Source of the DNA: Daejeonella sp. H1SJ63
GTDB lineage: Bacteria > Bacteroidota > Bacteroidia > Sphingobacteriales > Sphingobacteriaceae
Length of the DNA: 64,000 nucleotides
Reading direction: 5' to 3'
Assembly: GCF_029360775.1 (NCBI RefSeq)
Contig: NZ_JARKMZ010000028.1
Span: forward strand, 248,001-312,000
How positions within the stretch are numbered: the stretch's first letter is position 1; each line of letters begins with the position of its first letter. The notes under the pieces were generated by a model, which was not told the origin of the DNA, did no database searches, and saw only the letters and a program-made list of their open reading frames with translations. This document shows, in pieces, positions 44,251 to 53,038 of this stretch. The translations under genes and the position numbers were made by a program.

Positions 44251-47200
44251 ATGAATATTACAGAAATTTCAATCAAACGACCTTCGCTGATCATTGTTTT
44301 ATTCAGTGTATTTGCTCTTTTAGGCTTTATCGGATATAAGAATCTCAGCTATGAGCTTATGCCTGATTTTAACCAGCCCGTTGTGGTTATAAAAACAGGC
44401 TATCCCGGAGCAGAGCCTGAAGAGGTTGAGACATCCGTATCCAGAAAAATTGAGGATGCTCTTTCAAATGTTGAGGGAGTGGATTATCTGGTTACCAAAT
44501 CATTGCCGAATGCCTCTGTGATCATTGCCAATCTGAAATATGGAACCGATCTGGATAAAACCATGCAGGATGCACAGCGCTATATCGATAACATAAGGAA
44601 AGATCTTCCGGCGGATATATTAAGTCCTGTGATGAGCAAGGTCTCGCCAAATGATCTTCCGATCATGTCGGTTAGTGCCAACAGTAATATGCCGGCAACT
44701 GAGTTTTATCAGAAAATGAAGGACGAGTATCTTCCACAGATCCAACAGATTAAAGGTGTTGCAGAAATCACCATCCTTGGCGGCGAAGAGAGGGAAGTAC
44801 AGGTAAAAGTAGATGTCAATAAACTCAAGTTTTATAAAGTTTCGCTTTCTCAGGTTGTTGAGGCTATTAATCGTTCAGGAATTGATCTGCCTTCGGGCAA
44901 AGTGCAGACAGACATGGAGTTGAGTTCGGTAAGATTAAGCGGGAAGTTTAAATCTACTGATGATCTTAAAAATGTTCAGGTTGCTATGCCCTTGCCGGGC
45001 AGTCCGGTTTATGTCAGGGATGTTGCTGAGGTGACAGACGGGATTAAGGAAGCTGAATCTGTTAACCGTTATAATGGGCGTAATGGAATCGGACTTCTGT
45101 TAAAAAAACAGGGAGATGCTAATGCTGTTGAGGTCTCAAAACTGGTCAGGGAGAAGTTTAAGTTTATTGAGAAACAGAATACAGCCATGGGGCTAAGCTT
45201 TATCATTGCTTCTGATAGCACGGATAACACCATTGCGGCAGTTGATTCAGTAATTTTCGATTTGATCCTCGCTGTAATACTGGTTTCAGTAGTCATGCTA
45301 TTGTTTCTTCGCAGTTTCAGGAATTCCCTGATTGTGTTAGTGGCTATTCCAACTTCACTGATCACAGCATTTGCTGTGATGTGGCTGCTTGGATATACGC
45401 TGAATCTGATGACTTTACTGGCTATGTCATTGATTATCGGTATTCTGGTCGATGATGCCACAGTAGTATTGGAAAACATTCAGAAGCATCTGGATATGGG
45501 GAAAGAAAGACGTAAAGCAGCTATGGATGGCCGGATGGAAATTGGGTTTTCGGCTTTGTCAATAACTCTTGTTGATGTGGTGGTATTTTTGCCTATTCTT
45601 TTTTTGCAGGTCTTTGTGGCCGATATGCTGAAGCAGTTTTCTGTTGTTGTAATTACCTCAACGTTAACCAGTTTGCTGGTAGGATTTACACTGACACCCT
45701 GGATGGCCTCACGTATTGGTGTTAAGGAAGATTTGAAGCCTGGTAATTTCTTTAATCGTTTTTTACTCTGGTTTGAACGACAGCTGGAGAGTTTTATCAA
45801 TTGGTATGGAAGAGCACTTGACTGGATATTAAGACATAAATTGGTATTTGGCGGAATTATACTCCTGTTATTTGTGATGACTGCAGGAATAATGAAGCAG
45901 GGCATCATTGGCAAGGAACTTATTTCCACTGGCGATCAGGGTAAATTCAGAATGAACCTGGAATTTGATAAATCAACGTCTCTGGAGCAAAATAATGCGG
46001 TTTCGTATGAGATAGAAACATTTATTTTAAAGAATCCTGCCGTTGCAACGGTTTTCAGTAATGTAGGCGGACCAAGCACCGGAATCGGAAGTCTGGGGCA
46101 GGGGTCAGCCAATAAAACTGAATTTACGATTCAGCTGAAACCTGTATCAGAAAGGGCGAAACAGCCTACTGAAGAGTTTATGAAAAACCTTCGTGAAGAC
46201 CTGAAAGTCAAATTTCCGGGAGTGAACTATTCTATGGCATCATTGGGTTTAATTCCCCGTTCAGCTCCTGTTGAACTTACTTTAAGCGGCAGTAATGAGG
46301 AGATGGTGATGCAGGCCGGAGCTCAGATGCAATCGGCTATCGGACAAATCCCCGGTGCAGATAATGTCCGTTTGTCTGTTGAACCCGGAAGCCCTGAATA
46401 TAAAGTGGTTCCTGATAAAGATAAAATGCAGCGTTTGGGTTTAAGTACTGCTTATGTGGGAATGGCATTGAGAACAGCGTTTACCGGAAATGATGATGCA
46501 ACTTTAACAGAAAATGGTACTGAATATCCTGTCAGGATCTGGCTGGATCAATTCAGCCGTCAAAATTATGAAGATGTAAAGCATTTAACTGTAATCAATC
46601 CAATGGGTATACCGGTAGAAGTTTCCCAGTTTGCAAGTATTGAACAAAGCAGTTCTGCATCATTGCTTGAACGTAAAGACAGACAACCTGCTGTTACACT
46701 GACCGCTGAAGCATTGGGGCGTCCTTCAGGTACAGTTGCAGATGATGTAGTGGCTTATCTTAAAGCTAATCCTTTACCTGGCGATATTCAAATGACCTGG
46801 GGAAGTGATATTAAAAGACAGAACGATAGTTTTGGTGCCCTGGGTTCGGTCTTACTTATTTCCTTTCTGCTCATATACCTGATTATGGTGGCACTTTACG
46901 ATAGTTTTGTTTATCCTTTTGTGGTTCTGTTTTCTATACCTGTGGCATTAATCGGAGCATTTTTCGCTCTAAACCTTTCAATGAATAATCTGAGTTTGTT
47001 TGCATTACTTGGTCTGATTATGCTGATGGGTCTGGTAGTGAAAAATGCAATTCTGATTGTCGATTTTACTAATCAGTTAAAGGCAGAAGGGATGCACTTC
47101 AGGCAGGCATTGATTACCGCCGGAAAAGGAAGGATGCGGCCGATCCTGATGACTACCCTGTCTATGGTTATAGGGATGCTGCCAATAGCCCTGGCTTCAG

Positions 47201-47337
47201 GTACGGCATCAGAATGGAAAAACGGACTGGCCTGGGTCATTATCGGGGGACTTTTATCCTCATTAATCCTGACTGTTTTTCTGGTGCCGGTGATTTATTA
47301 TCTGGTTGACAATCTGAAAGAAAGGTGGGCTAAATAA
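44251..47337 (+). CDS. RND efflux pump permease (AcrB/MdtB type)
   Basis: A 1028-residue inner membrane transporter driven by protons. It starts MNITEISIKRPSLIIVLFSV with the first membrane helix, followed by large periplasmic loops and a duplicated set of helices, twelve in total. The proton-relay acidic pair is in GILVDDATVVLENI near residues 401-402, and the Lys of the second half is in LMGLVVKNAILIVDFTN near 930. Substrates of such pumps are drugs, dyes or detergents; hydrophobic acid export is also possible. Last gene of the tetR-led operon; no clear terminator follows. Confidence 0.95.
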   Translation: MNITEISIKRPSLIIVLFSVFALLGFIGYKNLSYELMPDFNQPVVVIKTGYPGAEPEEVETSVSRKIEDALSNVEGVDYLVTKSLPNASVIIANLKYGTDLDKTMQDAQRYIDNIRKDLPADILSPVMSKVSPNDLPIMSVSANSNMPATEFYQKMKDEYLPQIQQIKGVAEITILGGEEREVQVKVDVNKLKFYKVSLSQVVEAINRSGIDLPSGKVQTDMELSSVRLSGKFKSTDDLKNVQVAMPLPGSPVYVRDVAEVTDGIKEAESVNRYNGRNGIGLLLKKQGDANAVEVSKLVREKFKFIEKQNTAMGLSFIIASDSTDNTIAAVDSVIFDLILAVILVSVVMLLFLRSFRNSLIVLVAIPTSLITAFAVMWLLGYTLNLMTLLAMSLIIGILVDDATVVLENIQKHLDMGKERRKAAMDGRMEIGFSALSITLVDVVVFLPILFLQVFVADMLKQFSVVVITSTLTSLLVGFTLTPWMASRIGVKEDLKPGNFFNRFLLWFERQLESFINWYGRALDWILRHKLVFGGIILLLFVMTAGIMKQGIIGKELISTGDQGKFRMNLEFDKSTSLEQNNAVSYEIETFILKNPAVATVFSNVGGPSTGIGSLGQGSANKTEFTIQLKPVSERAKQPTEEFMKNLREDLKVKFPGVNYSMASLGLIPRSAPVELTLSGSNEEMVMQAGAQMQSAIGQIPGADNVRLSVEPGSPEYKVVPDKDKMQRLGLSTAYVGMALRTAFTGNDDATLTENGTEYPVRIWLDQFSRQNYEDVKHLTVINPMGIPVEVSQFASIEQSSSASLLERKDRQPAVTLTAEALGRPSGTVADDVVAYLKANPLPGDIQMTWGSDIKRQNDSFGALGSVLLISFLLIYLIMVALYDSFVYPFVVLFSIPVALIGAFFALNLSMNNLSLFALLGLIMLMGLVVKNAILIVDFTNQLKAEGMHFRQALITAGKGRMRPILMTTLSMVIGMLPIALASGTASEWKNGLAWVIIGGLLSSLILTVFLVPVIYYLVDNLKERWAK

Positions 47338-47372
47338 GGTATTAAGGTACATAAGCTTGATGATGAAAAGGG

Positions 47373-48539
47373 CTAAATCAGATTTTTTATCAAAATACCG
47401 ATAATTGCCGTCGCTAAGATCACTTGCGGTTCCTGAATCTTTTTGATATAAATCAGTGCAAGTAATGTCCCGGTTGCAATAAATGCAGTTGGGATATCTG
47501 TAATTGACCGGGTGGCAATAATGATGACAGTTCCCAACAAGGAACCGATTACAGCCGCGGTTATTCCATCAACAAATGCCTTGATGCTTTCATTTTTTGA
47601 GATCTTTTTGAATGATGGAGCAAGGATTACAGTGAACAAAAAGCATGGTAGGAAAGTGGCCAGAGCGGCTATGGAAGCACCCGGAAATCCTGCAATCAGA
47701 TAACCGATAAATCCAACTGTGATCACAACAGGCCCGGGGGTAATCATGGCTACAGCTACAGCGTCAATAAACTGACTTTCATTTAACCATTGATATTCTA
47801 CTACTAATCCGGCATGCAGGAAAGGAACAATAGCCAGACCACTTCCAAAAACAAAGGCTCCTGCTTTCAGAAAGAAAATGCCGATTTCAAATAGCTTATC
47901 ATCAGGAAATGCCCAAAAGCTAACTCCAGTAAGTAAAAATGCAGGTAAAGTCACCGGTTTTTTTATCCATTTTGGAGGTGACTTGTACAGAAGATAGATT
48001 ATTCCGCAGAGTACGAAAAGCAGGATTTCCTCCCTTTGCCTTACTACGGTTAATGTTACTCCGGTGAGATAGAAAATCCATAAGAGCCAGTTTTTTTTGA
48101 TTGATGTGATGTGTAATTTGCCCAGAGACTTAACCGTGAGCTTATAGGCACTGATTGCGATGATCCCGATTACACCGGCGCTTACTCCATAGAAAACATC
48201 TCTCATCCATGACAATCCACTATACGATTCGTAAGCCACTCCCAGAGCAAGAACCATCAAAAATGAGGGTAAGACGAAGGCCAGGCCTGCCAGGGTAGCT
48301 CCGAATAGGCCATAGTGCACAAAACCAATATAGATTCCCAGTTGTGCTGCGAGCGGACCGGGTGCCAGTTGAGCCAGAGCAAGCCCTTCCTTATATTCCT
48401 CTTCGTGGAGCCATTTTCGGCCCTCAACCAGGTCGCGGTGCATATACGCAACCAGAGCTACCGGACCACCAAAGCCCCAGGTGCCCAGTTTCAGAAAGTA
48501 AATGACCAATTCCCTGAGTGTATATTTTTTCTGGTTCAT
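47373..48539 (-). CDS. chrA: Chromate efflux transporter
   Basis: An inner membrane exporter of chromate (CHR family), 388 residues, made of two homologous halves. The first half carries GTWGFGGPVALVAYMH and LAPGPLAAQLGIYIG; the second carries GSGLAIVPFLHAGLV and TPGPVVITVGFIGYL. These paired FGGP/PGP signatures define long ChrA. It starts 9 bp after a small outer-membrane-like gene and lies downstream of a ChrB-type regulator, forming a chromate resistance locus. Confidence 0.95.
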   Translation of the reverse strand: MNQKKYTLRELVIYFLKLGTWGFGGPVALVAYMHRDLVEGRKWLHEEEYKEGLALAQLAPGPLAAQLGIYIGFVHYGLFGATLAGLAFVLPSFLMVLALGVAYESYSGLSWMRDVFYGVSAGVIGIIAISAYKLTVKSLGKLHITSIKKNWLLWIFYLTGVTLTVVRQREEILLFVLCGIIYLLYKSPPKWIKKPVTLPAFLLTGVSFWAFPDDKLFEIGIFFLKAGAFVFGSGLAIVPFLHAGLVVEYQWLNESQFIDAVAVAMITPGPVVITVGFIGYLIAGFPGASIAALATFLPCFLFTVILAPSFKKISKNESIKAFVDGITAAVIGSLLGTVIIIATRSITDIPTAFIATGTLLALIYIKKIQEPQVILATAIIGILIKNLI

Positions 48540-48548
48540 GATTTTTAT

Positions 48549-49088
48549 TTAAAAACCTATTCCGAACTGAAATGCGATGGTTGACGATATTGGTAATGAA
48601 TTACCAAATCTCACCGGAAGAGGAATTGCCGCAAAGTAGCTGTGGTGTTTCTTTTTGACCAGCACTTTGTTCAATACAGGGGTAAATCCATAGCGTCCGG
48701 AGGTTTCAAAAGCAGCCCTTCCCGCAAAAGTAAGGCCCTTGCCCAAAGCGAACAGTATACCCGGATGGATGAGTGTATTGCTTACCCGGCTGCTGCCGTT
48801 TTCTGCCCTTACAGATGGCACTATTTCTAATGAAAAGCCAATTTTTGAGCTTTCCCAGATATTAATTCCTAAGGGCATTCCAACAGTATAACTCTCTTTA
48901 AAATTAGAATGAGTACCTGTGCTGCTGAAGGAAATTAAAGGATGAACAATACCAACGTGACCAGCAATTCGCGGGTATGCAGTGCTATTTATTTGTGCTG
49001 AAAGTTTATGCGGGTAGCAAATGATCGTGTACAACAGGACCGGTTTTAAGAGGAACCGGCTTATGAGAAATACTAAGTTATTCTTCAT
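48549..49088 (-). CDS. Small beta-barrel-like exported protein of the chromate operon
   Basis: A 179-residue protein with a signal peptide ending around HKLSAQI. The mature part alternates polar and hydrophobic residues with glycine and aromatic positions and ends in IAFQFGIGF, a terminal aromatic that fits an eight-stranded outer membrane barrel. No family was recognised. It is the first gene after the chromate promoter and starts an operon with chrA. A role in chromate passage or sensing is only inferred. Confidence 0.6.
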   Translation of the reverse strand: MKNNLVFLISRFLLKPVLLYTIICYPHKLSAQINSTAYPRIAGHVGIVHPLISFSSTGTHSNFKESYTVGMPLGINIWESSKIGFSLEIVPSVRAENGSSRVSNTLIHPGILFALGKGLTFAGRAAFETSGRYGFTPVLNKVLVKKKHHSYFAAIPLPVRFGNSLPISSTIAFQFGIGF

Positions 49089-49092
49089 TATT

Positions 49093-49126
49093 TTGTCAGA
49101 GATAGAATTTTGTTTATCTCTGACAA
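49093..49126 (-). promoter_or_regulatory. Promoter of the chrA operon inside a 12-bp inverted repeat
   Basis: Arms TTGTCAGAGATA (49093-49104) and TATCTCTGACAA (49115-49126) are a perfect inverted repeat around a 10-bp AT-rich centre. On the minus strand the upstream arm supplies a -33 TTG and the downstream arm a -7 box TATCTCTG (one mismatch to TAnnTTTG), exactly 19 bp apart. The start codon follows 8 bp after the repeat. A regulator bound here would control access to the promoter. Confidence 0.65.
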
Positions 49127-49162
49127 TGTTAGAAAGTCAAAAGTGGGATAAATAGAATACAA

Positions 49163-50020
49163 TTAACCTTTTGTATCTTTTTTACTTTTCAGAAGATTTT
49201 TTCTGAAGATTGAGGGGTTCTCACCGGTTTGTTTTTTGAAAATCCTGGTAAAGTGACTCTGATCAGAAAACCCGGTCAGATAAGCTATTTCGGAAAGAGA
49301 GTAAGCCGGATTTTCCAATAATCCGATGGCTTTATCAATTCTTAATTTACGGATATATTCTCCAAATGAAAGATCATCGAAATGCCTTGAGAACTCTCTT
49401 GATAAGTAGGCCGGATGAACATTCAGTTCAGAGGAGATGTCTTTCAGATTTAAATTCAGATTAAAATCCAGCTGATCCTGGATAATTTCTTTTATCTCCT
49501 TAGCCCATGCCGGTGTTTTTTTGGCTGAACCCTGTTTCAGAAATTTATGGTAAACATCGAGCAGGATATGATCAACCGGATTTTGAGTATGCCTGATATC
49601 TTTCAAGTGTTTAGCCCAGCTATACAGCGCATCATAAATAACTATTCCGGCAGCCAGTAATTCCTGATCATCACGAATATTAAAAGCCAGTCCTGCAGAG
49701 ATTGCCCATAAGCCCGAAGCCTGATTGGCCAGATGGTGGACATCGGTATCTGCCCCACGTATGATGGGAGCCATTACCTGCAGGGCTGGATCGTTTAGCT
49801 CATATTTTTCAAGAAGTTTATCAAAGGTACATTTGTCGGCATGATGGCTTAATTCAATATCAGGGATATCAAATGGTATGGCATCCAGTATTTCAGCCTG
49901 TTTTAATACCTCATTAAATGGAACATAATAAAACTCTGCAGCCGGATCTATAAAGCGCCTGATCAGCCAGGGGCAGGCAATACGATCAATTTTAGGGCGT
50001 TCCCTGGTAATCCATTTCAT
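49163..50020 (-). CDS. ChrB-domain/AraC-type fusion regulator of chromate resistance
   Basis: A 285-residue protein. Residues 1-150 match the ChrB chromate-resistance domain: RPKIDRIACPWLIRRFIDP with Cys16, then LSHHADKCTFDKLL with two His and Cys64, and HHLANQASGLWAISAGLAF. Residues 175-278 form an AraC-type DNA-binding domain: LKDISSELNVHPAYLSREF as the first helix-turn-helix and LSEIAYLTGFSDQSHFTRIFKK as the second, with the P-S ending. Classical ChrB carries a different N-terminal part and no AraC domain. The gene is upstream of the outer-membrane-like gene and chrA on the same strand, so it is the likely chromate-responsive regulator. Cys and His residues are candidate oxyanion or metal contacts. 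Confidence 0.85.
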   Translation of the reverse strand: MKWITRERPKIDRIACPWLIRRFIDPAAEFYYVPFNEVLKQAEILDAIPFDIPDIELSHHADKCTFDKLLEKYELNDPALQVMAPIIRGADTDVHHLANQASGLWAISAGLAFNIRDDQELLAAGIVIYDALYSWAKHLKDIRHTQNPVDHILLDVYHKFLKQGSAKKTPAWAKEIKEIIQDQLDFNLNLNLKDISSELNVHPAYLSREFSRHFDDLSFGEYIRKLRIDKAIGLLENPAYSLSEIAYLTGFSDQSHFTRIFKKQTGENPSIFRKNLLKSKKDTKG

Positions 50021-50031
50021 GTGTGCAATAT

Positions 50032-50080
50032 AAAGAATACGAAATCACCTGCAGATCTCTAAGGTGATTTCGTATTCTTT
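50032..50080 (-). terminator. Terminator of the M28 peptidase gene
   Basis: A perfect 19-bp stem with arms at 50032-50050 and 50062-50080 and an 11-base loop. It starts at the peptidase stop codon and ends 12 bp before the ChrB/AraC start codon, separating the two minus-strand genes. Confidence 0.85.
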
Positions 50081-52308
50081 TAATCTGCCAGTTTTGTAGT
50101 TGATTTCAAATGTTCGGCCAAACCGCTGATCATATTTGCAGCAATTCTGATCTGATCCTGAGCCTCTTTCCAATCGCGCTGCTCAATGGCTTCACGTATT
50201 CCGGGCATGGTTTTTACCCCATAGCCGGTATAGAATCCGGGAGCATAAAGCGTATGTTTATACCATGGACGTCTTGGTAAACCGTCCGGGTTCAGCAGAC
50301 TTTGTTCTGCACGATATAGTGCTTCATTAATTGCTCTTAAGGATTTTAAAGGGGTATTTTCATTATTCAATCTTTCAGATAATGCATTTGCCGACTGATC
50401 CAGCTGTACCAGTGAGTTCTGAAGTGCTGAGAAATCGATGAAAGGTACCTCTGTTTTTGTAACAGGTAGTTTCGCTGGTTTAGCAGGATCAGCTGCCAGT
50501 TTATGATTGTTTCCCTGAATTACCTGATTATAGATGAGTGTAGATTCTCTCATCTGATCAGTCATGCTGATCATCTCATTTACATATGAAGAGATCGTTT
50601 TATGAAGGTTTTTGAATTCGAAAGGAAGTGTATCTGCATTAGCCATTCTAAGTACAGCACGGCCAATTGTTTGAGAAAGCGCACGGCCATAATTAAAGCC
50701 CGGATCACCGAATTTGCTGTAATAATCATAAGAATCGTAGGCAGTATGATACTCTCCGCCTGCATTCTCTCCACCATAATAAATGTTCAGAGAAGGAATA
50801 CCGGCATGTTGCAGGAAAGCTGAATAGTCAGACCCGGAACCCAGTGCACCGATAGTCATTGATTTTCTGGCTAAATTATCCTTTTTAGCTTTGTCTGTTC
50901 CGGCATTTACGATGTCTTTTGCTTTCAGGCGGTCAAAAACACTTACATTGGTTTGAGGATCAGTCACATCTTTTGCAATCCCGTCAATCATAGCTTCCAG
51001 TCCGTGTGAGCCTGCTACTGATAAAAATCCACGCCCGTTTCCATCAGAATTGATATAAACTACTGCTTTTTGTTTCAGCTCAGCGGCATGATCTTCTACC
51101 CATTCGGTTGAGCCTATCAGTCCCGGTTCTTCAGCATCCCATGCGCAATAAACCAGTGTACGTTTGGGCTTATATCCATTTTTAACCAATTCGCCAATGG
51201 CTTTGGCTTCTTCCATCATGGCGGCAATTCCACTGATCGGATCATTGGCCCCGGTATTCCATCCATCATGGTGATTGCCCCGTACCACCCACTGGTCGGG
51301 ATATTCTGCCCCCCTGATTTTTGCGATCACATTGTAGGCTGGTACGATCTTCCAGTCGAATTCGACCTTTAAGCGCACGGAAGTTTTACCCGGGCCGATA
51401 TGATAGGTAAATGGCAAAGCTCCCCGCCAGTCCTCAGGAGCAACCGGTCCGCCGAGCGATTGAAGCAGCGGCTGAGCATCATGATAGCTAATCGGTAAGA
51501 CAGGAATCTTCAGCAGGTTTTCTGCATCCTCACGTTCCAGACGTTTGGCATTTTCAGTAGCACCAATAAAAGGGGTTAATGGATCACCCGGATAAACAAC
51601 CATATCCATGATTGATCCGCGCTGAACGCCAAATTCATTTTTAAAACTTCCCTTTGGATATACATCTCCCTGGAAATAACCATCTTCCATCGGGTCAGAG
51701 TAAATAATACAGCCTATAGCACCATGCTCCTGAGCCACTTTGGGCTTAATTCCGCGCCATGATCTTCCGTATCGGGCAATTACGATCTTGCCCTTTACAT
51801 CAATGCCCAGCTTATCGAGCACTTCATAATCCTCAGGCAGGCCAAAGTTTACAAATACCAGTTCGGCATTAACATCCCCGTCGGCACTCCATGCATTGTA
51901 GGAGGGAAGCTGATCCGGATGTCCGGAGGTCGCATCTTCTTTCAAAGCCGGTTCTTTCAGTAAAGCCCTGAACTTTGTTGGTGCAGTCATTTCCAGAATT
52001 CGCACTTTAGGCTTCGGAAACAGAACCTGATAGGTTTCAATTTCAGCATCCCAGCCGTAGCTTTTGAATTTGGCAAGGAGGTTTTCTGCAACCTCTTTAC
52101 TTCCAACTGATCCTAAATAATGAGGTTTCAGCGTAAGCTCTTTGATGGTTTTGCCGATGCTTTCGCTGCTGATTAAGGCATCGAATTTAGCCTCAGTTTG
52201 TTGCTGCGAATTGCGATTGCCGGCTTTAAAGCCACTCAGATTTTGCGAATACACCGATGCGGAACTGAGCAGCAGGGCAGCAGTTAAATTCAAATAGAAT
52301 TTGTTCAT
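50080..52308 (-). CDS. M28-family zinc peptidase (glutamate carboxypeptidase II type)
   Basis: A 742-residue exported peptidase. The signal peptide ends at SVYSQ. A protease-associated domain occupies about 115-290 (KGKIVIARYGRSWRGIKPKVA). The M28 domain has the metal ligands in RGNHHDGWNTGANDPISG, catalytic and metal Glu in WDAEEPGLIGSTEW, Asp in NSDGNGRG and His in GEYHTAYDSYDYY. A C-terminal helical domain resembles the transferrin-receptor dimerisation domain. It probably cleaves acidic C-terminal residues from peptides outside the cytoplasm. Confidence 0.93.
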   Translation of the reverse strand: MNKFYLNLTAALLLSSASVYSQNLSGFKAGNRNSQQQTEAKFDALISSESIGKTIKELTLKPHYLGSVGSKEVAENLLAKFKSYGWDAEIETYQVLFPKPKVRILEMTAPTKFRALLKEPALKEDATSGHPDQLPSYNAWSADGDVNAELVFVNFGLPEDYEVLDKLGIDVKGKIVIARYGRSWRGIKPKVAQEHGAIGCIIYSDPMEDGYFQGDVYPKGSFKNEFGVQRGSIMDMVVYPGDPLTPFIGATENAKRLEREDAENLLKIPVLPISYHDAQPLLQSLGGPVAPEDWRGALPFTYHIGPGKTSVRLKVEFDWKIVPAYNVIAKIRGAEYPDQWVVRGNHHDGWNTGANDPISGIAAMMEEAKAIGELVKNGYKPKRTLVYCAWDAEEPGLIGSTEWVEDHAAELKQKAVVYINSDGNGRGFLSVAGSHGLEAMIDGIAKDVTDPQTNVSVFDRLKAKDIVNAGTDKAKKDNLARKSMTIGALGSGSDYSAFLQHAGIPSLNIYYGGENAGGEYHTAYDSYDYYSKFGDPGFNYGRALSQTIGRAVLRMANADTLPFEFKNLHKTISSYVNEMISMTDQMRESTLIYNQVIQGNNHKLAADPAKPAKLPVTKTEVPFIDFSALQNSLVQLDQSANALSERLNNENTPLKSLRAINEALYRAEQSLLNPDGLPRRPWYKHTLYAPGFYTGYGVKTMPGIREAIEQRDWKEAQDQIRIAANMISGLAEHLKSTTKLAD

Positions 52309-52376
52309 GTTATTGTTTTACTGATCATTAGCTTAGGATTCCTGAGAATATACGGACAGAACTATATCCAATACCC

Positions 52377-52790
52377 TTAAGATTCAAGTACAGCCTGAAC
52401 GCTGATTTCGGTATTTAATAATTTTGAAATCGGACAATTAACCTTTGCATCTGCTACTGCTTCGTCAAATTTTTCCTGACTGATACCCGGAATTTTGGCA
52501 TTCAGTGTCAGATGTGAAGAAGTGATTGCTCCATTTTCAAGAGTAATATCGCATCTGGTGGTCAGTTTTTCTGCAGTAAAACCTGCCCCATCAAGCACGA
52601 ATGAAAGCTTCATGGAAAAACAGCCTGCATGAGCTGCAGCGACCAGTTCTTCCGGATTGGTTCCGATACCTTCTTCAAACCTGGATGTATAGGAATATTG
52701 GCTGTTGTTAAGAATTCCACTTTGAGCACTTAATACACCTTTACCATCTTTACCGCTTCCCTGCCATACGGCTGTTGCATTTCTTTTCAT
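52377..52790 (-). CDS. OsmC-family peroxiredoxin
   Basis: A 137-residue thiol peroxidase that reduces organic hydroperoxides. Both reactive cysteines are present: Cys57 in AAAHAGCFSMKLS and Cys119 in AKVNCPISKLL. The N-terminal GSGKDGKGVLSAQSG hairpin is typical of OsmC rather than Ohr. Single gene, followed downstream by the M28 gene on the same strand after 68 bp. Confidence 0.94.
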   Translation of the reverse strand: MKRNATAVWQGSGKDGKGVLSAQSGILNNSQYSYTSRFEEGIGTNPEELVAAAHAGCFSMKLSFVLDGAGFTAEKLTTRCDITLENGAITSSHLTLNAKIPGISQEKFDEAVADAKVNCPISKLLNTEISVQAVLES

Positions 52791-52822
52791 CTTTTTATTT
52801 TGTTTTTTTTTAAGGTTATGAA

Positions 52823-52923
52823 CCTACCTGCGGTAGGCAGGCCTACCGGCAGGTAGGCCTATCATGATTTAATAATTATACCCCTGCGGGTTTTGGCCAA
52901 ATCATGATGATTTCATAATTATT
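52823..52923. repeat. Palindromic repeat element upstream of mnmE
   Basis: A hairpin with 16-bp arms and a one-base bulge (52823-52857) built on CCTACCTGC/GCAGGTAGG, followed by a second, imperfect inverted repeat joining ATCATGATTTAATAATTAT (52861-52879) to a matching arm ending at 52923. The CCTACCTGCGGTAGGC type is a dispersed intergenic palindrome in many bacteria. Confidence 0.7.
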
Positions 52924-53038
52924 TTATTACTCGCTTAATTATTAGGGAAACAAAGTTCCCTTTTCCATAGCAAGATAGTAAAATCTCTTTTATCCTGCAT
53001 GGATAATAACGACATTTGACTGATCAATACCTAATACC

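Noticed and set aside
45069-45929. Long open frames on the minus strand inside the RND pump gene.
   Set aside because: They are opposite-strand shadows of a gene with strong motifs throughout and show no family features.
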